Source: Minwuia thermotolerans
Lineage (GTDB): Bacteria; Pseudomonadota; Alphaproteobacteria; Minwuiales; Minwuiaceae
Length of the DNA: 64,000 nucleotides
Assembly (NCBI RefSeq): GCF_002924445.1
Contig: NZ_PIGG01000023.1
Span: 62,001-126,000 of the forward strand
Reading direction: 5' to 3'
In this document: positions 50,327 through 59,454 of the stretch, one piece after another
Numbering within the stretch: position 1 is the stretch's first letter
Layout: each line of letters begins with the position of its first letter
Notes under the pieces: generated by a model
Told to the model about the DNA's origin: nothing
The model's database searches: none
Seen by the model: only the letters and a program-made list of their open reading frames with translations
Position numbers and translations under genes: made by a program

Positions 50327-53300
50327 GCCAGTCGCACCGCATCGATGGCCGCGGCCTGATCGACCGCGCCCGCCATGTCGGCTTCCGCTTCGCCGGCAAG
50401 GACTATCTGGGCCATCAGGGCGATACCATGGCGTCGGCGCTGCTCGCCAATGGCGAGATCATGGTCGCCCGAAGCTTCAAGTATCACCGCCCGCGCGGCA
50501 TCGTCGCCGCCGGCGTCGAGGACCCGGCGGCCATGGTCCAGCTCGGCGAGGGCGCGGCGACCGATCCGAACGTCCTGGTCGCCGACCAGGAGATTCACGA
50601 CGGACTGGTCGCCGATGCGCAGAACGCCTGGCCCAGCCTGAAATACGACATCGGCGCCGCCAACGATGCGCTGAGCCGCTTCTTCCCGGCCGGATTCTAC
50701 TACAAGACCTTCATGGGCGGGCCGGGCTGGATGCGCTTCGAGCCCTTCATTCGCCGCGCCGCGGGCCTGGGCCGGGCGCCGGAGGGACCCGATCCGGACC
50801 GCTACGAGGCGGTGAACCGTCATTGCGACGTGCTGATCGCGGGCGCGGGACCGGCGGGGCTGATGGCGGCGCTGTCGGCCGCCCGCTCCGGCGCGCGGGT
50901 AATTCTGGCCGAAAGCACGCCCCATCCCGGCGGCAGCCTGCTGTCGGCGGCGCCGGAGAGCGTCGCGATCGACGGCCGGCCCGTGTCCCAATGGCTGTCG
51001 GCGGCCCTGGAGGAGCTTCGCAGCCACCCGGAAGTGACCATCCTCACGCGGACCACGGCCTTCGGCTACTACGCACAGAATTTCGTCGGCCTGCTCGAGA
51101 AGGTGCAGGACCACCTGCCCCGCCGCGAACGGGACGGCCGCCTGCCCCGTCAGCGGGTCTGGCGGGTGCGGGCGAAACAGGTCGTGCTGGCCACCGGCGC
51201 GCTGGAGCGCCCGCTGGTGTTCCACGAGAACGACCGGCCCGGAATCATGCTGGCCGGCGCGGCGCGGACCTTCCTCAACCGCTATGGCGTCCTGGCCGGC
51301 AAGCGCGTTCTGATCTTCGCCAACAACGACACGGCCTGGCAGACCGCCTTCGACATGCATGACGCCGGCGCGGAGATCGCCGGGATCGTCGACCTCCGGC
51401 GGGATCTCGATGAGCGGCTGGCGCTGGGCGCGCTGAAGAAGGGCATCGCCGTCCATCCATCGACCGCCGTGGTTGGGACGACCGGCCGCCATCGTGTCAA
51501 CGCCGCGTGCCTCGCGGGACTGGACGGCCAGCGGCGGATACGCGGCTCCGTCTCCCGCATCGACTGCGACCTTGTCGCGGTCTCCGGCGGCTGGAACCCC
51601 AATGTGGCGCTCTTCGCCCAGTCGCGCGGACAGCTCCGCTGGGACGAGACGCTGACGTCCTTCCGGCCGGGCCGGTCCTGGCAGGCGGAACGCTCCGCCG
51701 GGGGCTGCAACGGTGTCTTCGACCTGGCGGACGCGATGGCGGAAGGCGCACGCGCCGGCCTCGACGCGGCCCGCGCTGCCGGCTTCACCGTGCGTCCGAA
51801 GAAGCAGCCGGAGGTGGAAACCACCAATGTCCAGAGCCTGAATGTCAGGGCGTTCTGGGAGGTGCCGGGATTGAAGTCGGGCGTGAAGGCCGAGGCCTTC
51901 GTCGACCTGCAGGATGACGTGAAAGCCTCCGACCTGAAGCTCGCCATTGCCGAAGGCTATGACAGCGTCGAGCATGCCAAGCGCTACACCACCCAGGGCA
52001 TGGGCACCGACCAGGGCAAGATCTCCAACGTCAACGCCTTCGGGATCATGGCCGAGGCGCGCGGCATCACCATTCCGGAGGTCGGCACCACCACCTTCCG
52101 CCAGCCCTATCGGCCGGTGACGATCGGCGCGCTGGCCGGCCAGCATGTCGGCCCGCATTTCGTGCCGCGGCGGACGACGCCGATGCACGACTGGCACGTC
52201 AAGCGCAAGGCGGTGTTCGAGCCGGTCGGCGACTGGCTGCGCGCCCGAGCCTACCCGAAGACGGGCGAGAGCTTCCACGATGCTGTACAGCGGGAGGCGC
52301 TGGCCGCGCGGACCACCGCCGGCATGCTCGACGCCTCGACGCTGGGCAAGATCGACATCAAGGGACCGGACGCCCGGACCTTTCTCAACCGCATCTACAC
52401 CAACGCCTGGAAGAAGCTGCCGGTGGGCGCGTGCCGCTATGGCCTGATGCTGGGCGAGGACGGCATGATCGTCGATGACGGCGTCACGGCCTGTCTCGCC
52501 GACGATCATTTCCACATGACCACGACCACGGGCGGCGCGGCCGGCGTGCTGCGCACGCTGGAGGATTACCTGCAGACCGAGTGGCCGGACCTGAAGGTCT
52601 GGCTGACGACGACCACCGAGCAATGGGCGGTGTGCGCCGTCTGCGGCCCGAACGCGAAGAAGATCGTCGGGCAGGTGGTCGACGGCGTCGACCTCGATCC
52701 GGAGACCTTCCCCTTCATGACCTGGCGCGAGGGGAACGCCGCGGGCGTGCCGGTCCGGGTCTTCCGCATCTCGTTCTCGGGCGAACTCTCCTATGAGATC
52801 AACATCCCGGCGACATACGGGCTCTGGCTGTGGGAGCGGCTGATCGAGGCCGGCCAGCCCCACGGTCTCGTCCCCTACGGCACGGAGACGATGCACCTGC
52901 TGCGCGCCGAAAAGGGCTTCATCATCGTCGGCCAGGAAACCGACGGCACGAACACGCCGCAGGATCTCGCCATGCCCTGGGCGATCGCCTGGAAGAAGGG
53001 CGACTTCATCGGCAAGCGCTCGCTCAGCCGGCCGGACACGGCGCGCGACGACCGCCGGCAGCTCGTCGGTCTGTTCACGGACGACCCGGCCTTCGTCGCC
53101 ATGGAAGGCTCCCAGATCATCGAAACGCCGGAGGAACCGAAATCCCGGCCCATTCCGATGATCGGCCATGTCACCTCGAGCTACATGAGCCCCAACCTGA
53201 AACGCTCGATCGCCCTCGCCGTGGTCAGGGCCGGTTCCCGGCGCATGGGAGAGACGGTCTATATCTCTCGCGATGGCGACAGACCCATGCCGGCGAGGAT

Positions 53301-53343
53301 CGTCGGGCACGACTTCCTGGCGCAGAAGGAGAGCAGCCAATGA
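50323..53343 (+). CDS. soxA: Sarcosine oxidase alpha subunit
   Basis: The 1006-residue alpha subunit contains an N-terminal ferredoxin-like region (about 10-100), a dinucleotide-binding domain that holds NAD (DVLIAGAGPAGLMAALSAARSG, about 169-190), and a C-terminal GcvT-like half that binds tetrahydrofolate (from about 610: DASTLGKIDIKGPDARTFLNR). RSFKYHRPRGIVAAG near the start is typical. With SoxB it channels formaldehyde equivalents to 5,10-methylene-tetrahydrofolate. Translation is coupled to soxD and soxG by four-base overlaps. Confidence 0.95.
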   Translation: MSQSHRIDGRGLIDRARHVGFRFAGKDYLGHQGDTMASALLANGEIMVARSFKYHRPRGIVAAGVEDPAAMVQLGEGAATDPNVLVADQEIHDGLVADAQNAWPSLKYDIGAANDALSRFFPAGFYYKTFMGGPGWMRFEPFIRRAAGLGRAPEGPDPDRYEAVNRHCDVLIAGAGPAGLMAALSAARSGARVILAESTPHPGGSLLSAAPESVAIDGRPVSQWLSAALEELRSHPEVTILTRTTAFGYYAQNFVGLLEKVQDHLPRRERDGRLPRQRVWRVRAKQVVLATGALERPLVFHENDRPGIMLAGAARTFLNRYGVLAGKRVLIFANNDTAWQTAFDMHDAGAEIAGIVDLRRDLDERLALGALKKGIAVHPSTAVVGTTGRHRVNAACLAGLDGQRRIRGSVSRIDCDLVAVSGGWNPNVALFAQSRGQLRWDETLTSFRPGRSWQAERSAGGCNGVFDLADAMAEGARAGLDAARAAGFTVRPKKQPEVETTNVQSLNVRAFWEVPGLKSGVKAEAFVDLQDDVKASDLKLAIAEGYDSVEHAKRYTTQGMGTDQGKISNVNAFGIMAEARGITIPEVGTTTFRQPYRPVTIGALAGQHVGPHFVPRRTTPMHDWHVKRKAVFEPVGDWLRARAYPKTGESFHDAVQREALAARTTAGMLDASTLGKIDIKGPDARTFLNRIYTNAWKKLPVGACRYGLMLGEDGMIVDDGVTACLADDHFHMTTTTGGAAGVLRTLEDYLQTEWPDLKVWLTTTTEQWAVCAVCGPNAKKIVGQVVDGVDLDPETFPFMTWREGNAAGVPVRVFRISFSGELSYEINIPATYGLWLWERLIEAGQPHGLVPYGTETMHLLRAEKGFIIVGQETDGTNTPQDLAMPWAIAWKKGDFIGKRSLSRPDTARDDRRQLVGLFTDDPAFVAMEGSQIIETPEEPKSRPIPMIGHVTSSYMSPNLKRSIALAVVRAGSRRMGETVYISRDGDRPMPARIVGHDFLAQKESSQ

Positions 53344-53963
53344 ACGCGCCGGTCCGCCGCTCCCCCCTCGCCCACCGCGAACCGCTCGAGGCCGCCGACC
53401 AACTGCTCCGTCTGCGGGAGCGGCCCTTCGAGGCGAAGCTGATCCTCCGCGCCCACGCCGGCGACGCCGAACTGGCGTTGAGAGCGGTGGCCGGCCTCGA
53501 TACGCCCGGCAATTGCCGTTTCCTCGATACCGACGGAATCACGGCCGCCTGGCTCTCACCGGACGAGTTTCTGGTTCTCGGCGCGGTGGGGAAGGAACAC
53601 GAACTGGCGGAAAGCCTCGCGTCAGCGCTCGACTGGCGGCATCACCAGGTGGCGAACGTCACCGATTACTATACGACGCTGGCGTTCGCCGGGCCGAAGG
53701 CGCGCGAGGCGCTGATGAAGCTGACGACCCTGGACATGCACGCCCGCAGCTTCGTTCAGGGCGACGCCCGGGGCACGGTCTTCGGGCACTGCAACGCCTG
53801 GATCCTGCAGCGCGCGGACGACGAGACGAACGGCGGGCCGTCCTTCGATCTGATCGTGCGCTGGTCGCACGCGGACTACCTGTTCTGCGCCCTGGCCCAT
53901 GCGGGCCGCGAATGGGGCATGCCGGAGGCAACGCCGCGCGGCGGCGAAAACCTGCTGGCCTGA
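53340..53963 (+). CDS. soxG: Sarcosine oxidase gamma subunit
   Basis: The 207-residue SoxG starts inside the soxA stop (ATGA). Family features are RPFEAKLILRAHAG (about 30-43), CRFLDTDGITAAWLSPDEFLVLG (about 60-82), and VTDYYTTLAFAGPKAREALMKLTTLDMH (split near 120). It completes the heterotetramer and lies at the interface with the alpha subunit. It is the last sox gene; the next gene begins 68 bases further on. Confidence 0.92.
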   Translation: MNAPVRRSPLAHREPLEAADQLLRLRERPFEAKLILRAHAGDAELALRAVAGLDTPGNCRFLDTDGITAAWLSPDEFLVLGAVGKEHELAESLASALDWRHHQVANVTDYYTTLAFAGPKAREALMKLTTLDMHARSFVQGDARGTVFGHCNAWILQRADDETNGGPSFDLIVRWSHADYLFCALAHAGREWGMPEATPRGGENLLA

Positions 53964-54031
53964 CGGTCCGAGTTGCGCGAACCCCGGCCGGGCGGCAGAC
54001 TCGCCGCCCGCATCCTGGGGAGGACAAGTAC

Positions 54032-55075
54032 ATGCGCGCAGCCATCTTCCGCGAACCCGGCCGGCCACTGGAGGTCGGCGCCATCGAGGATCCGACGCCG
54101 CAGGCTGGCGAACTGATCCTGAAAGTGGAGGCCTGCGGCATCTGTGGCTCCGACCTGCACATCTCCGACAATCATGACGGCTCCGGCGGCATGCCGCCGC
54201 TGAAGCCCGATTCCGTGATGGGCCACGAGTTCTGCGGCGAGATCGTCGCCATCGGCCCGGGCACCGAGACCACGCTGAAGGAAGGCGACCGCGTCGCCTC
54301 GCTGCCCACCATCGGCTGCGGGACCTGCGACAAGTGCCTGACCGGCGACGTCAAGCGCTGCCGCACCGCGCGCGGCATCGGCCTGGGGGACGTGCCGGGC
54401 GGTTACGCCGACTATGTCCGCGTAGGCGCCAGGGAGAGCCTTCGTCTGCCGGGTCATTTCGGCAAGGGCGACGGCGCACTGATCGAACCGCTGGCCGTCG
54501 GCCTGCGCGCCGCGGTGCGCGCCCGCCTGCAACCGGGCGAGAGCGTGCTGATCATCGGCGCGGGCCCCGTCGGTCTCGCCACCGCGATCTGGTGCCGGCA
54601 TTTCGGCGCGCGTCACGTCGTCGTCTCCGACCTCAACCCCAACCGCGCGGAGATGGCCGCAAAGTACGGCGCGACCGATGCCATCGACGCCTCGAAGGAG
54701 AACGTGATCGAGCGCTACAAGACGATCGCCGGCGGCCGCCCCGAAGTGGTCTTCGACTGCGTCGGCGTGAAGGGCTCCATGCAACTCGCCATCGACTACG
54801 CCGCCTTCGACGCGAAGGTCGTCGTCGTCGGCGTCTGCATGCACCTGGACCACATCCTGCCGGTCAAGCCGGTGACCAAGGAACTGGACCTGATCTTCGC
54901 CTATTGCTATCTGCGCCAGGAATTCGGCCTGTGCATCGACATGCTGGACCAGGGCCGGATCGAAGCGGCGGGGCTGATCACCGACCGGGTCGGCTTCGAC
55001 GGCTTCTCCGAGGCCTTCGAGGCGCTCAAGACGCCGAACACGCAGGTCAAGGTGCTGCTCGAACCCGACAGGTGA
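54032..55075 (+). CDS. Zinc-containing alcohol dehydrogenase
   Basis: This 347-residue medium-chain dehydrogenase has the catalytic zinc site (Cys in [10 protein letters not shown], about 32-41; GHEFCGEI, about 63-70), the structural zinc loop with four Cys ([15 protein letters not shown], about 97-111), and the Rossmann motif [15 protein letters not shown] (about 172-186). GGGGAGG precedes the ATG at 54032. The stop is four bases from the mtnA ATG, so they are translated together. In the DHAP shunt an alcohol dehydrogenase reduces (methylthio)acetaldehyde or acetaldehyde, and this gene may do that. Sorbitol- or threonine-type activity is the alternative. Confidence 0.85.
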   Translation: MRAAIFREPGRPLEVGAIEDPTPQAGELILKVEACGICGSDLHISDNHDGSGGMPPLKPDSVMGHEFCGEIVAIGPGTETTLKEGDRVASLPTIGCGTCDKCLTGDVKRCRTARGIGLGDVPGGYADYVRVGARESLRLPGHFGKGDGALIEPLAVGLRAAVRARLQPGESVLIIGAGPVGLATAIWCRHFGARHVVVSDLNPNRAEMAAKYGATDAIDASKENVIERYKTIAGGRPEVVFDCVGVKGSMQLAIDYAAFDAKVVVVGVCMHLDHILPVKPVTKELDLIFAYCYLRQEFGLCIDMLDQGRIEAAGLITDRVGFDGFSEAFEALKTPNTQVKVLLEPDR

Positions 55076-55079
55076 GATC

Positions 55080-56177
55080 ATGCTGGTGAATGGCGTTCCG
55101 TGGCGGCCGGTGCAGCTGGCCGGAAATGGCTGGGCGGTGACGATCATCGACCAGACGAAGCTGCCCCACGCCTTCGAGACCGTGGACCTGACGACCGTCG
55201 AGGAAGCCGCGCACGCCATCCGCGCCATGCTGGTGCGCGGCGCGCCGCTGATCGGGGCGACTGCCGCCTATGGCGTCGCCCTGGCCATGCGCGCCGACCC
55301 TTCGGACGACAATCTTGCCGCCGCCATCGAGATGCTGCGAAAGACGCGCCCCACGGCGGTGAACCTGTTCTGGGCGCTGGAGCGCATGCGGGCCGCGCTG
55401 CACAACCGCTCCGTCGAGGAACGCGCCGGGGCCGCCTACGCGGCCGCCGCCGATCTCGCCGACGAGGATGCGGCGATGAACGAGGCCATCGGCGAACACG
55501 GGCTGGAGATCATCCGCGGCATTGCGGCGAAGAAGCCCGGCGAGACGGTCAACATCCTGACCCACTGCAATGCCGGCTGGCTGGCCACCGTCGACTGGGG
55601 CACGGCGCTGAGCCCGATCTACAAGGCCCATGACGACGGCATCGACGTCCATGTCTGGGTGGACGAGACCCGGCCGCGCAACCAGGGCGCGTCGCTGACG
55701 GCCTGGGAACTGGGCGCCCACGGCGTGCCGCTGACGGTCGTGGTCGACAATGCCGGCGGGCACCTGATGCAGCACGGCCAGGTCGACATGGTGATCACCG
55801 GGACCGACAGGACGACGCGCCGGGGCGATGTCTGCAACAAGATCGGGACCTATCTGAAGGCGCTGGCGGCGAAGGACAACGGCGTGCCCTTCTACGTCGC
55901 CCTGCCCGGTCCCACCATCGACTGGCAGGTCGCAGACGGCGTCGCCGAGATCCCGATCGAGGAGCGCCACGCCGACGAGGTCGGCCGCATCTCGGGGCGG
56001 ACGGAATCGGGCGAAATCGTCACCATCGACGTGCTGCCGGAGAACGCGAAGGCCGGCAATCCGGCCTTCGACGTGACACCCGCGCGGCTGGTCACCGGCC
56101 TTATCACGGAGCGCGGCGTCGCCCCGGCAACCGAGGAAGGCCTGCTTTCGCTCTATCCGGAAAAGAACAATGGCTGA
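55080..56177 (+). CDS. mtnA: 5-methylthioribose-1-phosphate isomerase
   Basis: MtnA converts 5-methylthioribose-1-phosphate (or 5-deoxyribose-1-phosphate) to the ribulose form in methylthioadenosine salvage. The 365-residue eIF2B-like fold shows [20 protein letters not shown] (about 49-68), the catalytic Cys in [18 protein letters not shown] (about 159-176), and the catalytic Asp in [20 protein letters not shown] (about 239-258). It lies between an alcohol dehydrogenase and a class II aldolase that overlaps its end. No mtnP, mtnK, mtnC or mtnD is in the window. Confidence 0.94.
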   Translation: MLVNGVPWRPVQLAGNGWAVTIIDQTKLPHAFETVDLTTVEEAAHAIRAMLVRGAPLIGATAAYGVALAMRADPSDDNLAAAIEMLRKTRPTAVNLFWALERMRAALHNRSVEERAGAAYAAAADLADEDAAMNEAIGEHGLEIIRGIAAKKPGETVNILTHCNAGWLATVDWGTALSPIYKAHDDGIDVHVWVDETRPRNQGASLTAWELGAHGVPLTVVVDNAGGHLMQHGQVDMVITGTDRTTRRGDVCNKIGTYLKALAAKDNGVPFYVALPGPTIDWQVADGVAEIPIEERHADEVGRISGRTESGEIVTIDVLPENAKAGNPAFDVTPARLVTGLITERGVAPATEEGLLSLYPEKNNG

Positions 56178-56814
56178 CGCCGCCAGGGCGCTGCTGGCCG
56201 CCTGCCGGGCCATGGAAGCCGCGCGGCTCTCGCCCGGCACCTCGGGCAATCTCTCGGCCCGCGACGGCGACGGCTTCCGGATCACGCCCTCGGGCGTGGC
56301 CTACGATGCGCTGGACGAGAGCATGATGGTCTTCATGGATCTCGACGGCCGCTGGAAGGGCGATCTGAAGCCTTCCAGCGAATGGCGCTTCCACCTGGAC
56401 ATCTACCGGGCGCGGCCGGACGCCGGCGGCATCTGCCACACCCATTCGCTGAACGCGACGGCGCTGGCGACGCGGCGGGAGGGCATCCCCGCCTTCCACT
56501 ACATGGTCGCCGCCGCCGGCGGCCGCGACATCCGCTGTGCCCCATACCGTACCTTCGGCACGCAGGAACTGTCCGACGCGGCGCTGAAGGCCCTTGAGGA
56601 TCGCCGCGCCTGCCTGCTCGGCAATCACGGCGTCATCGCCCTGGGGGAGACGGTAGACAAGGCGCTGAAGCTCGCCCGGGAGGTCGAGAACCTGGCCGCC
56701 CAGTACATCCTGGCCCGCCAGCTCGGCGGCCCGGCCATCCTCTCCGACAGGGAGATGGACGCGGTGCTGGAAAAGTTCAGGACCTACGGCCAGCAGCCGA
56801 TACGGACTGGCTGA
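56170..56814 (+). CDS. Class II aldolase (FucA-like, probable DHAP-shunt aldolase)
   Basis: A 214-residue zinc aldolase: [22 protein letters not shown] (about 21-42), ICHTHS with the HxH zinc ligands (about 91-96), the catalytic Glu in [11 protein letters not shown] (about 73-83), and the third His in [11 protein letters not shown] (about 151-161). It resembles fuculose-phosphate aldolase more than MtnB dehydratase. Being eight bases inside the end of mtnA, it is probably the aldolase that splits 5-methylthioribulose- or 5-deoxyribulose-1-phosphate to DHAP and an aldehyde. Substrate assignment is inference. Confidence 0.8.
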   Translation: MADAARALLAACRAMEAARLSPGTSGNLSARDGDGFRITPSGVAYDALDESMMVFMDLDGRWKGDLKPSSEWRFHLDIYRARPDAGGICHTHSLNATALATRREGIPAFHYMVAAAGGRDIRCAPYRTFGTQELSDAALKALEDRRACLLGNHGVIALGETVDKALKLAREVENLAAQYILARQLGGPAILSDREMDAVLEKFRTYGQQPIRTG

Positions 56815-57252
56815 TCAGGCCGGCTCGATCAGGCGGCACGTGGCGAGGCAGGTCGCAGCCAGTGTCCACTTGTCGCCGGTGACAGCGTAGACGTCCGCGC
56901 GGCTGGATGCGCTGGTCCGCGACCGGCCGGCGATCTGTCCGAAGGCGACCAGCCGCTCGCCCGCAGCCGGCGCGATATTGTGGACGTTGTAGCCCGTCGT
57001 CGACGCCCGCCAGCCGTCCGGACAGGCCGCGGTCGCGGCGCTGACCGCAGCATAATCCGCCAGCACGCCGACAACCGCGCCCTGCACGATCCGCCCGTCG
57101 AAGGTGATGTCGGAGCGGATCGGCATCTCGATGGCCGACCGCCCGTCGGCAAAGCCGATGCAGCGCAGGCCGAGCCAGGCCGAACTCGGCATGGCGTGGA
57201 TGCCGGCGGCCAGCGCGGGGCGGAATCCGGTGCTGTAGGGCGAAAGATTCAT
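56815..57252 (-). CDS. Hotdog-fold thioesterase (PaaI-like), second of a pair
   Basis: A 145-residue hotdog-fold protein of the acyl-CoA thioesterase group. The FDGRIVQGAVVGVLADYAAVSAA segment (about 49-71) is the helix that holds the catalytic Asp in relatives, here AD in VLADYA. It is one base after the stop of the upstream thioesterase, so the two are one transcript. It could form mixed oligomers with its neighbour. Confidence 0.75.
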   Translation of the reverse strand: MNLSPYSTGFRPALAAGIHAMPSSAWLGLRCIGFADGRSAIEMPIRSDITFDGRIVQGAVVGVLADYAAVSAATAACPDGWRASTTGYNVHNIAPAAGERLVAFGQIAGRSRTSASSRADVYAVTGDKWTLAATCLATCRLIEPA

Positions 57253-57253
57253 A

Positions 57254-57682
57254 TCAGGCGACCGCCGTTTCGGTGCGCGGCCGCGTGGCGCGGAAGGTCG
57301 CGTTGCCGCGTGCGATCGTCTCGCCGTCGGCGCGGACGAAGCACTGTGCAAAGGCCAGGGTGCGGCCGGGCCGGACGAATTCGGTCTCGAAGCTGAGCCA
57401 CTGGCCCTGCTGGCCGCTGGCGAGATAGTCGAGGTAGAGGTTCACCGTCACCAGCCGCGCGCCTTCGGGCAGATGCAGCCGCATGGAGTGGCCCATGGCG
57501 TTGTCGGCCAGCGCGCTGATCAGACCGCCATGGACAAAGCCCCGGGCATTGCAATGAGCCGCCGTTGCCCGCAGCCCGATGATCAGCGCCTCGGACGTCT
57601 CGCGGATGTAGATCGGCTCCCACGGATCGGTCAGTCCGCTTCGTCTCGTGTTCGGCGCAAAGCCCGCTGGTACATCGGTCAT
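57254..57682 (-). CDS. Hotdog-fold thioesterase (PaaI-like), first of a pair
   Basis: A 142-residue protein with the PaaI signature CNARGFVHGGLISALADNAMGHSM (about 44-67: the HGG loop and catalytic Asp). Such enzymes hydrolyse aryl- or acyl-CoA esters. It is divergent from a TetR regulator across 102 bases that contain a palindrome, so the pair is probably TetR-controlled. Confidence 0.85.
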   Translation of the reverse strand: MTDVPAGFAPNTRRSGLTDPWEPIYIRETSEALIIGLRATAAHCNARGFVHGGLISALADNAMGHSMRLHLPEGARLVTVNLYLDYLASGQQGQWLSFETEFVRPGRTLAFAQCFVRADGETIARGNATFRATRPRTETAVA

Positions 57683-57721
57683 TCTGTCCTCCCGTTCGAG
57701 CCGGAGGATGCAGAGATTTAT

Positions 57722-57733
57722 TAGACAGGTCTA
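57722..57733. promoter_or_regulatory. TetR-type operator between thioesterase and TetR genes
   Basis: TAGACAGGTCTA has perfect five-base arms TAGAC/GTCTA around AG. It lies in the AT-rich part of the 102-base divergent gap, 40 bases from the thioesterase start and 52 bases from the TetR start. Palindromes with TAGAC/GTCTA arms are used by TetR proteins that respond to electrophiles or acyl compounds. Confidence 0.6.
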
Positions 57734-57784
57734 CATAAAATGTGAAGAGTGCTAGCGTCCGCGCGGCAATGATGGAGCAAGGCA

Positions 57785-58372
57785 GTGGGCAAGAGAGCGC
57801 AGCACGAGATGGCCCTGCTGACGGAAGCGGCGAAGCTGTTCCGGCGCCAGGGCTACGCCGCGACCGGCACGAACGAGATACTCGCCGCCGCCGGCGCGCC
57901 GCGCGGCTCGCTCTACTACTACTTCCCGGGCGGCAAGGAAGAGATCGGCACGCGCGCCATCGAGGCCGCGGCAAAGCGGGTGACGCTCACGCTGAGGGCG
58001 CTCGCCGAGGAATCCGCGGATCCGGCGGATTTTGTCGACCGCTATGTAGCGAAGCTGACCGGCTGGATGGCGAAGTCCGGCTGGCGCGACGGCTGTCCCA
58101 TTACCACGGTGCTGCTGGAGAACGCGCCCGGCTCGGCGGCGATCACCGCGGTCGGCCGGGAAGCGCATGAGCGCTGGCGCCGGGAAGTCGAGACCATGCT
58201 CCTGCGCCATGGCTGGCCCGGGGACCGCGCGCCGGCCACGGCCCGGACGATCCTGATGACTATCGGCGGCGCGCAGATTCACGCCCGCGTCGCCGCCTCC
58301 CCCGCCCCGCTGGAGGACTGCGCCGCGGAACTTCGCCACCTGCTGGCGGATTCCGATCCATCCGAGTTCTGA
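57785..58372 (+). CDS. TetR-family transcriptional regulator
   Basis: This 195-residue protein starts at a GTG with GGAG ten bases upstream. The N-terminal DNA-binding domain is clear: ALLTEAAKLFRRQGYAATGTNEILAAAGAPRGSLYYYFPGGKEE (split near residues 10 and 52). The C-terminal domain includes WMAKSGWRDGCPITTVLLE, as in the TetR_C_16/YxaF-like group that responds to small aromatic or fatty compounds. It probably represses itself and the divergent thioesterase pair. Confidence 0.87.
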   Translation: MGKRAQHEMALLTEAAKLFRRQGYAATGTNEILAAAGAPRGSLYYYFPGGKEEIGTRAIEAAAKRVTLTLRALAEESADPADFVDRYVAKLTGWMAKSGWRDGCPITTVLLENAPGSAAITAVGREAHERWRREVETMLLRHGWPGDRAPATARTILMTIGGAQIHARVAASPAPLEDCAAELRHLLADSDPSEF

Positions 58373-58421
58373 CCGGCGTCCGGGGGCTTGACCCCAGGAC
58401 CCAGTCCTTCAATCCGCTGGG

Positions 58422-58442
58422 CCCTTGGATCGAGTCCAAGGG
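58422..58442. terminator. Possible hairpin between TetR and egtD genes
   Basis: CCCTTGGA-TCGAG-TCCAAGGG has perfect eight-base arms in the 107-base gap between the converging TetR and egtD genes. There is no T-run on either strand, so termination is uncertain; it may be a dispersed palindrome. Confidence 0.4.
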
Positions 58443-58479
58443 CGTCAGGTAATTGAATTCGATCTCTGGAACGCTCCAG

Positions 58480-59454
58480 CTACACCGCTTCCAGGACGTG
58501 CACGCTGAACAGGTCGTTGGCGTCCGTCAGGCTGCGCCGCGCGTGTAAGCCGGCGTCCTCCGCCATGGTGCGGAATTCGTCCAGCCCGTACTTGTGGGAG
58601 TTCTCCGTGTGCAGGGTCTCGCCCTCGCGGAAGTCGAAGCGCCGGCCGGCGACGGCCACGGCCTGGTCGCGTTCGCTGACCAGATGCATCTCGATCCGGC
58701 CCTCGGCGTCGTTCCAGAGCGCACGGTGGCTGAAGGCGTTGAGTTCGAAATCGCCGTCCAGTTCCCGGTTGATGCGCCGGAGCAGGTTGAGGTTGAAGGC
58801 CGCCGTCACGCCCTCGGCGTCGTCATAGGCCGCCTCCAGGATCGCCGGGTCCTTCTTCAGGTCGACGCCGATCACCAGGAAGCCGCCCTGCCCGACAGTC
58901 CGGCGCGCGCCCCGGAGGAACTCGGCCGCCTCCTCGCGCTCCAGATTGCCGATGGTGGAGCCGGGAAAGAAGCCGATGCGCGGGCCCTTCGGCACGACCT
59001 CGTCCAGGCGCACCGGATCGGTGAAGTCGGCGCAGACCGCGACCACCTCGATCGCCGGGTTCTCCGCCGCGAAGGCGCCGGCATTGTCCAGCAGGTGATC
59101 GCGCGAGATGTCGATCGGCACGTAGCATTGCGGCCGCCCGAGCGCCTGCACGAACAGGCGGATCTTGTCGGCGGAACCGCTGCCGAACTCGATCACCGTC
59201 GCGCCTTCGGGCAGCAGGCGGCGCAGTTCGGCGGCATGGTCGCGCAGGATGCCGCACTCTGTGCGGGTCGGATAGTATTCCTGCAGCTCGCAGATACGCT
59301 CGAACAGGCGCGAGCCTTCCTCGTCGTAGAAGAACTTGGCGGCCGTCGCCTTCCGCGGTTCCGCCAGCCCCTCCAGGATGGCGGTGCGGAAGTCCTCCAG
59401 TTCCGGCTCCAGGTCGAGGAAACCCCGAAGGTGCGTGTCGGCGGCGATGTTCAT
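58480..59454 (-). CDS. egtD: L-histidine N-alpha-methyltransferase EgtD
   Basis: EgtD trimethylates histidine to hercynine with SAM, the first step of ergothioneine synthesis. The 324-residue protein shows FFYDEEGSRLFERICELQEYYPTRTE (split near 50), VIEFGSGSADKIRLFV (about 93-108, SAM site), and FFPGSTIGNL (about 161-170). The length agrees with the family. It overlaps egtB by four bases and lies downstream of it, so both enzymes come from one mRNA. Confidence 0.93.
   Translation of the reverse strand: MNIAADTHLRGFLDLEPELEDFRTAILEGLAEPRKATAAKFFYDEEGSRLFERICELQEYYPTRTECGILRDHAAELRRLLPEGATVIEFGSGSADKIRLFVQALGRPQCYVPIDISRDHLLDNAGAFAAENPAIEVVAVCADFTDPVRLDEVVPKGPRIGFFPGSTIGNLEREEAAEFLRGARRTVGQGGFLVIGVDLKKDPAILEAAYDDAEGVTAAFNLNLLRRINRELDGDFELNAFSHRALWNDAEGRIEMHLVSERDQAVAVAGRRFDFREGETLHTENSHKYGLDEFRTMAEDAGLHARRSLTDANDLFSVHVLEAV

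Noticed and set aside
50197-53340. A 1047-codon frame antisense to soxA
   Set aside because: Same reason; soxA carries full family motifs across the whole region.
58422-58442. A confident intrinsic terminator for TetR or egtD
   Set aside because: The stem is good but no T-run follows on either strand, so it is listed only as a possible hairpin.
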